Shown piece after piece: positions 52,780 through 64,000 of a DNA stretch of 64,000 nt; positions within the stretch are counted from its first letter, which is position 1; every line of letters starts with the position of its first letter. The notes beneath the pieces are model-generated. The model had not been told where the DNA came from. It saw only the letters and a program-made list of their open reading frames with translations, and did not search any database. Source of the DNA: Musa acuminata AAA Group (lineage: Eukaryota > Streptophyta > Magnoliopsida > Zingiberales > Musaceae); contig NC_088330.1 of NCBI RefSeq assembly GCF_036884655.1, forward strand, positions 36,252,501 to 36,316,500, given 5' to 3'. The position numbers and the translations under genes are program-made.

Positions 52780-53823
52780 TATGCATAACAATAAGTTGAG
52801 TTATATGCGAAGAATAATTAAAAAAATTATTAAACCAAATATATAAAATACTTATTAGGTGTCTAATCATGAATACGAAATAAACACATAATCATGATTC
52901 TGACTTAGGCTAAAGAATAAAAAGGAAATATGGAAGTCTAAAATGTTTGAGTTCACCATGAAACAAGTAAACATCGCAAACCACATAAATCCAGAAACTT
53001 GCAGTCATACGTGAAGAAAGATTTCATTTAAATCTTTAATTCGTCGATGAAGAAGATTTAAACATGATCTCTAATAGATCATATAGGAACGAGAGATATA
53101 GAACAGTAAAGAAAGGTTGGCAGTGGAGCGTGACACACATTAGTATATATAGGTTTTGTTGTATGGCAATTGATTCACCCCGGCATGCGGTGGCTCCCAA
53201 GTCATAATGCAAGCAGATGGAGGAAGAGTGAGTGGGTCGCTGCATGCTGGGGTTCTTCCATGACTCCATGTCTTCACCTTTGCTCCTTCAAGAAGCAAAC
53301 TCCCACCACCTACAACTTCCCTTTCTCCGCCTGACTTATGTGAGATTAGTATATGTTCTCTTCTCCTTTCCATGTTCCTAACAACACTATAATACCATAT
53401 TCTGTAATTGGTTCTTATAAGAGCAGCAGTATTTATCGTTGACAAAGATGGGAACATTTATATGGGATGTTGATGATGTGTCTCAGCTTGTAAAGCTTTT
53501 GATCTCCTTCAAGCTAGCAAGATGAAATATACCAACTCAGGTCATGAAAGGATCACCTCAGAAAAGTGAGTTGTAGGGATTCAAGCTACATGTATTTTGG
53601 TTTTCTGTATCCACACAAGGAATGATTTCCAAATCCTAACTGATTTCTATGAAAAGAAGAGCATGGTGTATACATCAAAAACCAGAGGAATGATTGCCAC
53701 AACATATAAAGACCAGTGAATCATTCTGCTTCGCTTTGTCTACAATCCACCCAACCACATACATATACTTAAAGGTCTGCTACATATAGTGCTGATCTAA
53801 GCTTCTGTCGTCCAACATAGTAG
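52780..53823. other. Spacer and promoter of the small membrane protein gene
   Basis: AT-rich, with no supported gene. The last about 100 bp before the GAA repeat are leader-like (AACCACATACATATACTTAA near 53,755), a possible TATA region. Confidence 0.35.
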
Positions 53824-53852
53824 AGAAGAAGAAGAAGAAGAAGAAGAAGAAG
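53823..53852 (+). repeat. (GAA)n repeat directly before a start codon
   Basis: About nine GAA/AAG units abut the ATG at 53,853, so they lie in the 5' leader. Confidence 0.92.
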
Positions 53853-54260
53853 ATGGGTTCAGTGCTGCTACTCTCTTACATGCTACTTACCTTCCTCTGT
53901 TCACTCCTCTTATCCTCAGCTACTTCTCCTCATGGCCTGGCCTTCGAGAACCCAATGTCGTTTCCACCGTCGGCCTACGAGTTCTTCCACCCGACCGTCG
54001 ACGCACCTGCAACTGCACCACTGCCTGCGTCGTCGCTCTACCCCGGAAAGACCTCGGCGAGGGCAAAGGCCGACGCGGTGGTGGGGGGAAACGTGTTCTC
54101 GGCCCCTCCGGGTCGTGGCGGGGCTGTGACCGGCGCCATTGCTGCCGTCGTCCTCGGGCTTGTGTTTGTGATGCTCGTGGCTGTGGTGTCCGCCTACATT
54201 GCGATCAAGCGCCGCAGCGATGTCAACAAGGCCAATGCGGAGATGAAGGCTGATGCATGA
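53853..54260 (+). CDS. Small type I single-pass membrane protein, conserved plant family
   Basis: A 135-aa protein of unknown function. Residues 1-24 form a signal peptide (LLLSYMLLTFLCSLLLSSA). A short outer segment has the motif AYEFFHP, which I recall from a plant family of small membrane proteins, followed by a Pro/Ala-rich linker. A glycine-rich turn precedes the membrane helix at about 91-117 (AVTGAIAAVVLGLVFVMLVA), then a basic stop-transfer (IKRRSDVNKAN) and a short acidic/basic tail. Relatives end with a similar R-x-N-x-x-x-A-N pattern. GC-rich third codon positions contrast with the AT-rich flanks and support coding. One exon, with the start at the first ATG after the GAA leader. 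Confidence 0.8.
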   Translation: MGSVLLLSYMLLTFLCSLLLSSATSPHGLAFENPMSFPPSAYEFFHPTVDAPATAPLPASSLYPGKTSARAKADAVVGGNVFSAPPGRGGAVTGAIAAVVLGLVFVMLVAVVSAYIAIKRRSDVNKANAEMKADA

Positions 54261-56210
54261 GTGAAGGAGACTTCAAATCAGTAGACTGCGTTCGTAACAG
54301 TATAAATTATGTGGAGGATTTCAAGCGGGCCAGCTCGAATATGGGAGAGCGCAAGGATGATGTTAAGAGGCAGCGTGAGTGGTGATGCACGATTATTACA
54401 GCTCTTTGCACCACTTGATTAGCTTCCGCAGTGTGTTTCTAAATATTGATCGGCCAAATAATTTTCCGGAGTATCCGTAAAAAGAATAGTTTTCTCGTCG
54501 GGTATTATTGCAACAAAATCCGAATATTTATGGCTCCTCCCTCCACCGGTAGTCTTCAGTTGAGTTCGGTGAGATTGGACATTACTCCAAGACATCATTA
54601 ATGGGGTGATCAAAGAAAAGGCATGTGAGGATATGATACTGTAACAATAATTGTATTTTCATTATTATCCATTGAATCAGAGTAAGAGTTAATGTGAGGA
54701 GGGGTGATTATACGAATGAGTCAGCTATTATTCAGTCGTGAAATCATGCACCGAATCATCGAACATTATAATCAATCATAGGATAAATAATTCATGCTAC
54801 TGTCGAGAACTATCGACTATCGATCAAGACTGATTGGTAGTGTCAATTTGATAGCATTATAAGATGGTCATTCGACTGATCTATTGAGTTGATAAAACGA
54901 ATACTAGGACATGATATATATATATATATATATATAGGATTCCCCAAGTGTTCTGAACCCCTTATCAATAAATAATCAAAGGAATTCCTAACTTCTTATG
55001 CTCGAAAAATATTTTGTTGATAATATTTAATGCCAATATAAGAAATTTACTCCTCTAAATATGTAATATTTTTTTATTTTTAAAGAGATTCTAGATTTTT
55101 TTTGTTCTTTTGGATCTGTATAATCTTCTTTATGAATTAACATTTTAGTTTATGGATCTGGGAGCTTTTATTCCTCATGGTAAGTTTATTTATGGTTCAT
55201 TTATCCTTCTATATAGAGTATTTTACTTTAAAAAAAATTATTATTATTGGTTTTCTATTGGATGACACCTCATATTCGCTTTTATGACTTCTTTTACTTG
55301 AACAAAAATGCCTTTATACTTTTGCTTAAATGACTAACAGACCCTGTAAATGAGTTGATCCATTTGATTCCGCTAAGTTACATTTGATCACAGAACCTAT
55401 TAATTTTTTTTAATTTTAATAATTAATTATCATACAATTTTTAAAAAATAAAATAAATGATACTGATTATTTTAGAATACTCGAAATTTAATTAAGTTAA
55501 AATCAATCACACTATATATTCAAAACTTCCTGATTTAAATAACTAATTATCATAATGTTTTAAAAATAAAAATAATAATAGCAATCATCTAAAAACCATA
55601 TCCTAATGGTTCTGTGATTATTTAGATTAATTTAATAAAAATGATCAAATTATACATAAAATTACAATCTCAAAATCAGACAAAGTCACACTTGACCACA
55701 ATACTATTAAAAAAAAAATTAAATTTTAATAATTAATTATCATAACTTTTTTTTAAATAAAAATAATTGATCATGGTGTACTAAGTTGGCTCCATAGTGT
55801 TTTGCCAAATTTATTCACTTTGCTAGCATAAGTATCGCCATTTGATGAAGCTTCAACAAGTAGGATTGATTATGGTGCCCTAAGTTGGCTCAATTTGTTT
55901 GAGCTTTGCATAGGAGTATAAGGCTCAATCTTATCATAGAATATGATTCAATGATCACAATTATGCCTGACTGACAAAACATATTTACATTCACATGAAC
56001 ATTGCTCAACCTTATTACCTTAACAACAATCATTGAGCTCAAATTAAGAAACACCTCCGAACATGATTATTGATATCCAAGAGTTTAGAAATGTATGCTG
56101 ACAGAAAACAATAATCATGTTCTCTTGGGCAAATGCAATACCTGCATTAATAATTTGGAAACTATGATCTGCCAGACCTGATAAACTGCAGTTGTTGTGG
56201 CTGGATTCAT
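54261..56210. other. AT-rich convergent spacer with degenerate duplications
   Basis: It begins with the 3' UTR of the small membrane protein gene and ends with that of the SKIP4-like gene. A (TA)n run sits at about 54,917-54,937. Between 55,370 and 55,900, AATTAATTATCATA-type blocks recur three times and a block resembling GGTG..CTAAGTTGGCTC recurs at about 55,775 and 55,878, pointing to old local duplications. Confidence 0.5.
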
Positions 56211-57542
56211 TCAGATGGTAATTGTGTTGCAGCTAATAACAGTGTGGTCACATTCAAATCTAGGACTGAAAGAAGAACTGACCATCAGCCCTTCAACCTT
56301 AGCTGCTTCATCCACATCAATGACCACGGTGCTCAGACGTTGCCCGATCACATAAATACTTCTTCCAATGGCCACAAGGTGACACGGTGGTCTTGTGAGG
56401 TGGGAAGACAACCTACCAATTGCAACCCATTCCTTTCTCTCTTCCTGCCACTTCAGCAGCCGCATCCCTGATGATTCGTGCAACATGTAAAGTACCCCAT
56501 CCACAACAACTGTAGGTCCATAAGTAGATAGTGCAATTTCATTGTCTATACCCTGCCAGGTTGCAGATGCAGGATCATATATCCCAGCATAAGAAAAGCC
56601 GTCCCACGACTTGTGGATAGTACACAATTTCCCTTCTAAAGCAATGAGTTTTATGACATCATGGTTATGTAGAGGATTTTTGTGTGAAATCCAGCTGTCT
56701 GAATCTGAGTGGTAGATGTCCCATGAATTTGGAGCAGTTGAACGCAGACCAAGCCCGCTGCTAATGTAGAGCTTGTCATCCAGAGATGCTGACACAAAAA
56801 AGCACCTGAGGAGAGCAAAATGATAAAAGCTCAGTTGACTATGCCCCATCAAAGTTTTGTGGATGCTACATGGGCACTGCTTGAAAGGATTGCCTTGAAA
56901 TATATATCTAATTGATAAGAAAACAATAACTCGATAACTGAAGCTACAAATTAAGAGATAGTTAAGAGAAGAATACTTCCTAGCGAAACAGTTCTTAATA
57001 TAAATTATTACCACTAGAGAGTATAAAGCGAACAACTAGGAATTATGAAATAAATTATATTACCTAGCTGTTGGCATTGAAGATGCCACATCCCACTTAT
57101 TTGCAGAAGCATCATAGCAATATACTTCATCCGTAGCATCTTCTTGCCAGGTACAACCACCTAACAGATACAACTTCTTTCCTAAAGCTTCAACAGACAT
57201 TCCATCTTTCTTTAAACATGGACTGGGTATAGGTTGAATGAGTTTCCAACTTCGGTTAGCAGGATCTGGATCTAGCACATAACAAAGATTTCCTTTCAAG
57301 TTTGCTCTGCACATGACATAAATCCAAGTCTCCTCCATATTGTTCTTTTGACGATGATAATGCCACTCTTCACTACATAACAAAGCTCTCCATTTCCTTG
57401 AAACACATCTAAGGATGTGATGGTACCTTCGAGGAACCCTTGCCAAGCAAAGAATTGAAATTTCATCTGGAAGACCATTTATTAGTGCAACATGTGACCC
57501 TTCTTGCAGGCAATTATCAGTAGCATTCTGTCCAAATGCCAT
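56211..57542 (-). CDS. SKIP4: F-box/kelch-repeat protein, SKIP4 type
   Basis: Predicted substrate adaptor of an SCF ubiquitin ligase. Exons 57064-57542 and 56211-56805 give 357 aa (Arabidopsis SKIP4 is about 358). The F-box lies at about 19-62 (LINGLPDEISILCLARVPRR, then CVSRKWRALLCSEEW). Kelch repeats follow, with EALGKKLYLLGGCTWQEDAT, DEVYCYDASANKWD and the intron-spanning SMPTARCFF, then VVVDGVLYMLHESSGMRLL and RLSSHLTRPPCHLVAIG. The C-terminus is VEGLMVSSS...VISC. The first ATG matches the family start region. Splicing at PTAR|CFF keeps frame. The target protein is unknown. Confidence 0.92.
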
Positions 57543-59930
57543 GGTGATGTCTACAGTACATGACCAGTAAATAATTAAGGTCTATAATAAGGCATCAGGA
57601 GCATAACAAAAGCTTCCCAAATAGAATGATAACACTCAACCAATTTAGTCTTTGTAACCTGCAAAATATATACTTGTCACCTGTAAAGATTTAGTTATGA
57701 CATAGTCAGATAAGTTTCTCAACATATACCATCTATTTGGAACTAATCACGGTCTAAATTTGGGTTCATGCAAATGTAAGCAAAATCTTGTAAAGATAAA
57801 TCAAAGACCAAAAAATAATTCAGCCATTTTCTAAAAACTACAGAAAAAAAAAGGCAGATTCCCCATGCTATGGAATCTAGCCTCTATACTCACAAGCCAT
57901 GTCTGGAGTCTACTGAAATGTCCACACGTCAAAAGATTATTCAATTATTTAATTCCAATATTCCAATAACATAGCAACAAAGAAGGATATTCTTTGGTCA
58001 TTCTAGGCCTTTTCATGAGTTAAAATTCCAAAATTTCATATTCTCACAATATTATGACAAGTTTATCATTTTATTAATATATCATCTTCTGACAACTATG
58101 TCCCTAACATGTCAGATTCCCATGTCAATGGCCATGAAAAACCATATGAATTTCAGAGAGAAGAAAGTGAAAAGTACTAAAAGAATATCTGAGACATACC
58201 ACAAGGTATCAAGTACTAAAAGAATATCTGAGACATACCACAAGGTATCCAAGTAGCCGAGTAAATTGAATAAAAATGATTTTAGGAGTTATACGTAGGA
58301 ATTTTAACCATTAGAAATTTCAGAAGTATGAGTTCAGGAAATGTAAAATTTATGGAAATATCCAGTAATACAGAAGGAGTACAGTAGCACAATCAACAAT
58401 CTGATGTGTCATGCTACCATCAAAAGGAAATAAACAACAAGTGCACAATTGCATCAAGTAATCTCTAGGCAAATGAATCTAAATAAGTAGATATTAAAAG
58501 CAGCAATGGCTACAAGCATGTTTTACACAAGATTACTGAGCTTCACGGATACCAGAGAGTCAGTCCACCTTATTTTGGAAATATTAGTGGGAGGACCTAT
58601 CTTCTTTTCAGTTATATGGAAGTCATATTCAAGTTTGTGAAATTTAAATGTTCGATTAAATTTCTAAATGCAAACAAGGTTGCCATTGTACATCTAATTA
58701 AAATTCATATTTTCTTTAAGGAAATATGGTTTAAATTTTTACTATCTGTTAGTACCTTCCAAGATCACATTTCAAATTGAAGTGGAGGTGATTTTCGTCC
58801 TATTGATATGTACGTTATCCACTTTTAGACCTAAAGAAGATATGGCAAATAAAATTAAAAATATTACACAATGAAAATGGTGTGACTGTATATTTAGTAA
58901 GAAAATGCCCAAATTTCCTTAAAAATAATTAATCACATTAAAAAATGTATGGGAAAGATAAATTCAAGGCAGGATTCAATTTACCAAATGATCCCGATCA
59001 ACATAGAAAACCCTTAAGCAATAAGAGAAGAAGCTTCAGGTTTCTTTTTCATGAATCAGTAGCAGTTAGTGATACAGACGACCACCGATAGCTGGGCAAG
59101 ATGCATATTGTTTATGAGATGAACATTTTAGCAATAGACAAGATGAATGGTTGACTCTGAATCAGCAATTTGGAGCAGGTAATTAAGACAAATATTTCAT
59201 TGCCGATTGAGAATTTTCTCAACAAAAAGATTATTGTGATACGAATGTAAGATACTCAAGCTATTTACTTAACATAGTCAGAGTACAGTGTTTCCCTTAT
59301 AAACCTAAAGAACTTATTTACATCCTCAATTCACTAATTCAGAGGTCTTGAGAAAAAAACCGAAATATTTCTCCATGAATTTATTATGCTCGCAGCCTTG
59401 GGCCCTCAAACAACATAAGTGACAAGGACTGTACAAGAAACAATAACAAGTTATAATGCCCCGAACATCTGAAGTTGGCTATATGTATCTTTTTTCTCCA
59501 TTGAGATAACTAGCCAAACAAAGTGCAGTCAAATATAATTTTCATTACTCGTAATAAAGTTTTGTACCTCTTCTCAGAACACTAGTCTTAACAGGCTCAA
59601 TCCATCTAACCTTAGCATCTTTAGGTCACCTTTGGACAAGCCACCTTACACAACAATTATTCTTAAAAGTTAGAATCAAAGTTATTATCATCTGGCAATG
59701 GTTATCTCCTAATCAGTATTTGTTTTGCTGTATTTCATCTAACGAAGCAATTCAATTAATCCACACAAATGAAGTGTTGGTTGCTACACCCAAGCACCAA
59801 CAATGCTCATAACATAAGAAGCTACTTCCTCCAGATCTGTTTTATATATCATAATGGGCAAAGATAATATTGGAACACTAAATCCTCACAGGCACCACCA
59901 ATTTTTATCAGCCGTAACAAAATCGGCTAC
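57543..59930 (-). other. Long SKIP4 upstream region, probably leader intron(s)
   Basis: AT-rich with no supported exon. A GC-rich block at 59,930-60,180 has a good minus-strand donor (GCC|GTGAGT near 59,965-59,973), so the first untranslated exon may lie there and this stretch may be a leader intron of about 2.4 kb. Inference from composition and one splice site. Confidence 0.4.
58172..58249 (+). repeat. Perfect 39-bp tandem duplication
   Basis: Copies 58172-58210 and 58211-58249 are identical, starting AAGTACTAAAAGAATATC and ending CACAAGGTATC. Confidence 0.92.
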
Positions 59931-61302
59931 AGTCAGAGGAGCAAAGGGAGAGGAGGGGGGAGGGACTCACGGCGAAGCGGTGGGGCGGTTCTCTGTCGGA
60001 GATCGGGCTCCGGAAGGGCAGCGACAACGCTGGGATCGCTGGGAACGGGGGCGAAGCCTGTCCTCGTTTCGCTTGGTCGGGGCGGCGGGCTCCTCGAGGC
60101 CTCGTGGAGTCCGATCAGAGACAGCAATATCGATCGATCGTTCGATCGATCTATCGAGGAAGCTTTTCTTCTCACCCTAAACGCGTCTCTAGGTTTCCAA
60201 GACGACCTTGTGGGGCCGATTCTCGGGCCAAGTACATATTTCGGATGCAGTTAGGCTCCGAGGATCGGATCCCTCAACTCTTTAACAGACAGGCAGGCAT
60301 ATTGGGTTTCCATAATTTTGAAATTGTCATAATTTATTTTTTATTTTTGATCGCACCACATGTTTCTTTGACGTAAATCTTTGCACATGATATCACCGAT
60401 GATTATTATGTTAAGGGTAAGATAACCATTTCATCTGCCTTTGGTCTGAATGCAGGGGACTTGGCTTCAAATGGGGCCCGCCTCACTCTTCATTTGCTAC
60501 CCAAATTATATCCCTCCTAAATTAATTAATTTAGGAATACGAAGGTGAAGATTTTCTTTAAAAAAATTAATTGGATTAAGAGTACAAATATAAATAAATA
60601 GATCAAAACTCGTTATTAAATTAGGGGTCGAAGTTTTAAGAGATAGGATACTTATGGTATGGTATGAATAAGATTATGATCTCTTTCTTCTCTTAAGTGA
60701 TCACTGCAGTGAGAAGTATATCATGGTCATGTGACCGAGATTAAATAGTACATGATATTTCCTTATTCATCACCCACTTGATCATCATGGTCTGATGCTA
60801 ACTACTTGCAATCTATCAGAGTTTATCTTCCAGTGCGATGGAATGGTCTCGATATCCTCACCCACTTTAACATCGGACACGAAATCCCAAGCCCCCCAAG
60901 TCCACTCTATTCCCACGAGCCACAGTCGACTCCCGTCCACTGAACCGCGTAAAAATAGCGCGGGTCCGGTCACCGCTGCGTCGTAGTCGAGCCCCTGGTC
61001 AACTCTGCTTCCCTTCAAATTATTGCATTATTTACGACACCGTGGGCGTTTTTAGTGGCTTGATCATTACGATGGACGGTCGGATGTGCATATCGGACGG
61101 TCAAATTGGAGGCGTACTCACCGTTAGCCTGTGGGACCGTGGATCTCACGGCAAACACCGTCCATCTCCCAGCTTTACGCCAGAATTGCCGGCCTGTATA
61201 TATAATGGCGCCCGCCTGTGTACAAACAGCCCAAAGAAATCAGGTTCTTCGCCTGCCTCTCTTTCAGATCTCCAGTCGGCTGCTTGCGAGTGTTGCTCTC
61301 CC
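59931..61302. promoter_or_regulatory. Divergent promoter region between the SKIP4-like and AGP-like genes
   Basis: The GC-rich left part (59,931-60,180) is the probable first untranslated exon and promoter of the minus-strand SKIP4-like gene. The right end holds GTATATATAATGG at about 61,194-61,206, a clear TATA element about 100 bp before the plus-strand AGP-like start codon. The middle is AT-rich without a gene. Confidence 0.5.
61194..61206 (+). promoter_or_regulatory. TATA element of the AGP-like gene
   Basis: TGTATATATAATG, a near-perfect plant TATA box, about 100 bp upstream of the start codon at 61303. Confidence 0.6.
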
Positions 61303-61796
61303 ATGGCAGCGGTAGCGGCCCGCTCCCCCTCGCCACCGGCATTGCTGATCTCCGTCGTCCTCCTCCTCCTTCTTTCGACTGCCGATCTCGCTTTCTCCTT
61401 GGTCGCACCGTCGAGCTCGCCCTCGCCGGTTGCCGGAGGGCCCGTCCAGTCGCCTCCCGCACCCTCGCCGGATTCTATTCCGTCTCTCTCGCCGTCCCCC
61501 GAGAACCCACTCCCCCCTCGGAGGTGTCCTCGCCTGCCCCTACCCCTACCCCGTCCGCGACGCCGCGCCCAGCGCCGGTGCCGAGCAACGAGGAGATCCG
61601 ATCAGGGGAGGATGCCGACCAAGCTGGCGAGGACGTAGGAGGGGGAGGGATGAGCGGGGGAAAGAAGGCGGGGATCGCGGTGGGTGTGATAATGGCGGCA
61701 GCGGTGCTGGCGGCGGGGGTGGTGCTGTACAAGAAGCGGCAGGAGAACATCCGGCGGTCCAGGTACGGGTATGCAACCCAAAGGGACATGCTTTGA
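61303..61796 (+). pseudogene. Hydroxyproline-rich (AGP-like) single-pass membrane protein, frame broken by one base
   Basis: A cell-surface proline-rich protein. From ATG 61303 comes a signal peptide (about 1-32, ALLISVVLLLLLSTADLAFS) and a Ser-Pro/Ala-Pro stretch typical of arabinogalactan proteins (PSSSPSPVAGGPVQSPPAPS). The frame then loses its pattern and stops at 61636. The continuing protein is in another frame: PTPPSEVSSPAPTPTPSATP, GGKKAGIAVGVIMAAAVLAA (membrane helix) and a basic tail ending RYGYATQRDML before TGA at 61794. One extra base in the C-rich stretch at 61,496-61,517 (C5 and C6 runs) would join them. So either this is an assembly/sequencing error in a homopolymer or a real one-base deletion. 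The good TATA box and start favour a working gene with an error. Family assignment from composition. Confidence 0.68.
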
Positions 61797-62554
61797 GACT
61801 GATAAATTCATTGATTGATGGAGATCACGAGTACATTACGAGCATTTGGGAGAAGAAATAGAGATAAATTTGATTCCTTTTTTTTTTTTTGTTTCTTAGC
61901 TATACCAATGTTTGATCTCTCTCTATGTTAGCCTTTTTGATCTATTTCATAGTCGCTATATAGACATCGTGTGATTTAGTCTTTGATCATTGACTTTATT
62001 AAATATGATCTGAGCCATATAATTGTTTGTAAAGATTGCATTTTGAGATGGAATTAGCAGCATAAATCTTTCATATTCCAACAAATGAGGCTCAACAAAT
62101 TTGGCAGAGAATTATATCACCCGGATTGCATCAAAGTACAATAACAACAACATGAATCTTTTTTTGAGATCAGCTACATTAATATTTTATTATAGTCTAA
62201 TGTTTAAAATATTTTCAATCTTTATTCATAATTTTTATTAAATTTTTAGAGATTTTAAAAAAATATAAAAAATGCATGAACAACAAAGTAAAGATCATAA
62301 TTCAATCTATAAATTCCAAAATGTGATGCTAAAGACCATAAAAGAATGGTGGTAGCAAGTTGTATTATAGTCTAATGTTGACCTGAACTCATTTACACTA
62401 TAAATAAATAAGATAATTGTTTTATTAACTTATTGAATTTAAATTGATTTATCAATCTCCCAGTCTAAGTCTTGGTCACTTTTAATGTTGGAGTAAATTG
62501 GGATGTTACTTGCACTTGGCGATAATTATTATTTGTACATTCATATCCATCTTA

Positions 62555-62558
<4 letters not shown>
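61797..62558 (+). other. AGP-like 3' UTR and AT-rich spacer
   Basis: No gene seen. A T-run at about 61,878-61,891 and AT-rich sequence. Confidence 0.45.

Positions 62559-62559
<1 letters not shown>

Positions 62560-62635
<76 letters not shown>
62560..62635 (+). repeat. (TA)n microsatellite
   Basis: About 38 TA units, the longest simple repeat in the window, followed by three CATTCA-type hexamer units at about 62,651-62,668. Confidence 0.95.
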
Positions 62636-62639
<4 letters not shown>

Positions 62640-62976
62640 TTGGATGATTCACATTCACATTCACATTCACGAGCTACAAAAGACCTGAGAGAGAATATTT
62701 TTTGAACTCTTAGTTCTTGAAGCCTTTAAATCCCTCAACCTGGCAATACCAATTTAGGCATCACAGGATTGGTCGATATGTAAATATGTCAATACGAAAG
62801 ATAAATAACCAAAGTGCTGTTTGTGACATGGTCTTGGTGTCGAGAGAATTTAAATGTCAGAACGAGAATTACATGCTTCAAATATTTTATTTATTTTTTT
62901 AAAATGTGTGTGTTTTTAATGATAATATTCTGTAATAACCTTTTTGATTGAATATGGTGACAACAATTCAAAAGGT

Positions 62977-63008
<32 letters not shown>
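62977..63008 (+). repeat. (GA)n microsatellite
   Basis: About 15 GA units in intergenic DNA. Confidence 0.93.
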
Positions 63009-63010
<2 letters not shown>

Positions 63011-63177
63011 CAATAGCATCATTTGGTCTATCTAACCGTAGAAAGAAACTAGAGAATCTTACAGCAAATTTCTCAAATGATATCAGAGCAAACAATTACC
63101 ATAGCTTTTAGGATAATTATGACTGACTTATGTCACACATTAGCCTGCCTACTCTTCGACTTTTCTCTAAGCTGGAA

Positions 63178-63545
63178 ATATAAGCATAAAAACTATTATA
63201 AATTTTTTATGTTAGGATTAAAATCAAATATCAACTATTATAAATTTTTTATGTTAGGATTAAAATCAAATATCATGATTTTATGATGTCATCTCTATGA
63301 TCTACAAATGCATCATCTTTGGATCCAAAATCATTGATAATCTGCAATAAGAATTAGACTCTCATTCTCTTTTTTTTCCTATCTTCATAAAACCATTTAG
63401 GTTGAGGTTTAGAGAGAAAATGTAATATGTCAATTAAATTTTATATGACCCTTTAATCTATCATCATAATCTAATTAATTCTTTATACATTTTATTCAAT
63501 TATAAAGGACCACGTAATCTAATAGAAAAATCTTTTTATTTATCG
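63178..63545 (-). mobile_element. LTR-like repeat C, probable decayed solo LTR
   Basis: Related to the LTR-like repeats at 47,562 and 52,278: shared ATATAAGCATAAAAAC start, AAAATCAAATA, GAATTAGACTCTC and a CGTAATCTAATAGA-like right end in the same order. Smaller than B and interrupted by a local duplication. No internal region or second LTR within the window, so a solo LTR is likely. Confidence 0.55.
63191..63274 (+). repeat. Perfect 42-bp tandem duplication inside LTR-like repeat C
   Basis: Copies 63191-63232 and 63233-63274 are identical, starting AACTATTATAAATTTTTT and ending AAATCAAATATC. Confidence 0.92.
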
Positions 63546-64000
63546 AAAGCATTTGTCTCGCATAAAAAGATAGATAGATTAGTAAGTCAGCTGTTGAGGA
63601 AGTACGTTATAAAAGAAACCAAGCAAAAATACACACCGAAGCGTATGCTTTAAGAAACAGTTGCTTTTTACTACAAATCGGTGATTATTGTGAAATGGAA
63701 TTAATTTGGTATGTTTGTGAGACGATACAAAAGCTGTTTGGGTATGCAGCAACCCATACAATCTTGGAAATAATGGGCTTACTAGGATTGTATGAAGGCC
63801 TTCTTTGATAAAGAAAAGAGAAATTGTCTCTGAAAATAGACGAATTAATCTTTTAACTTCAATTTTAATCTTGTAGATTGGATAGGAACAGGTTTTGTCA
63901 CAACATAATCATGTCTGAAACCAGATGTTATCAGAATACCACAAACTAGTTTATTTACCAGCTAAAATCTTCAATAAGAATAGGTTTTCTTCTTCTATTT
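63546..64000. other. AT-rich right end, no gene seen
   Basis: No supported coding region or RNA gene up to the edge. Confidence 0.45.

Overview
This 64 kb window is plant nuclear DNA. It has AT-rich intergenic DNA, long TA and GA microsatellites, GT-AG introns and strictly plant gene families: a STRUBBELIG-type receptor, a plastid sigma factor, a FAR1-related factor, a PIP aquaporin and a vacuolar syntaxin. Protein details and retroelement types fit a monocot. Musaceae (banana relatives) is my best guess, but that is inference only. I numbered exons by hand from splice consensus, frame and remembered family structure.

Left part (1-15,960): the extracellular half of an SRF (STRUBBELIG family) leucine-rich-repeat receptor kinase lies on the minus strand; its kinase exons are off the left edge. 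It diverges, across about 3.4 kb, from a plus-strand Raf-like protein kinase gene (two coding exons, 416 aa). Between them lies one copy of a GGTACC-rich inverted-repeat element; a second copy is at 37.7 kb.

Middle (15,960-38,800): a seven-exon SIG2-type plastid sigma factor (567 aa, minus), a one-exon FAR1-related protein with two FAR1 domains (minus), a tRNA-Leu(AAG) gene (plus), a DUF1005 gene (minus) and a decayed NDR1/HIN1-like gene (plus). About 6 kb without recognisable genes follows.

Right part (38,800-64,000): a seven-exon SYP22-type vacuolar/prevacuolar syntaxin (273 aa, plus) and a four-exon PIP2 aquaporin (288 aa, plus) are in tandem. Then comes a decayed Ty1/copia retroelement (47.6-52.8 kb, minus) with what looks like a GC-rich Ty3/gypsy-type LTR inside it. 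After that are a small single-pass membrane protein gene (plus), a SKIP4-type F-box/kelch gene (357 aa, minus) and a hydroxyproline-rich/AGP-like membrane protein gene (plus) whose frame is broken by one base in a C-rich stretch.

The genes are independent eukaryotic units with no operon-like or defence-island logic. Shared themes are membrane and vacuole function (syntaxin, aquaporin) and light or plastid regulation (SIG2, the FAR1-related protein), but clustering by function is not implied. I found no clearly new biological system. The most worthwhile items are the inverted-repeat family, the nested retroelement, the broken NHL gene and the frameshifted AGP gene.
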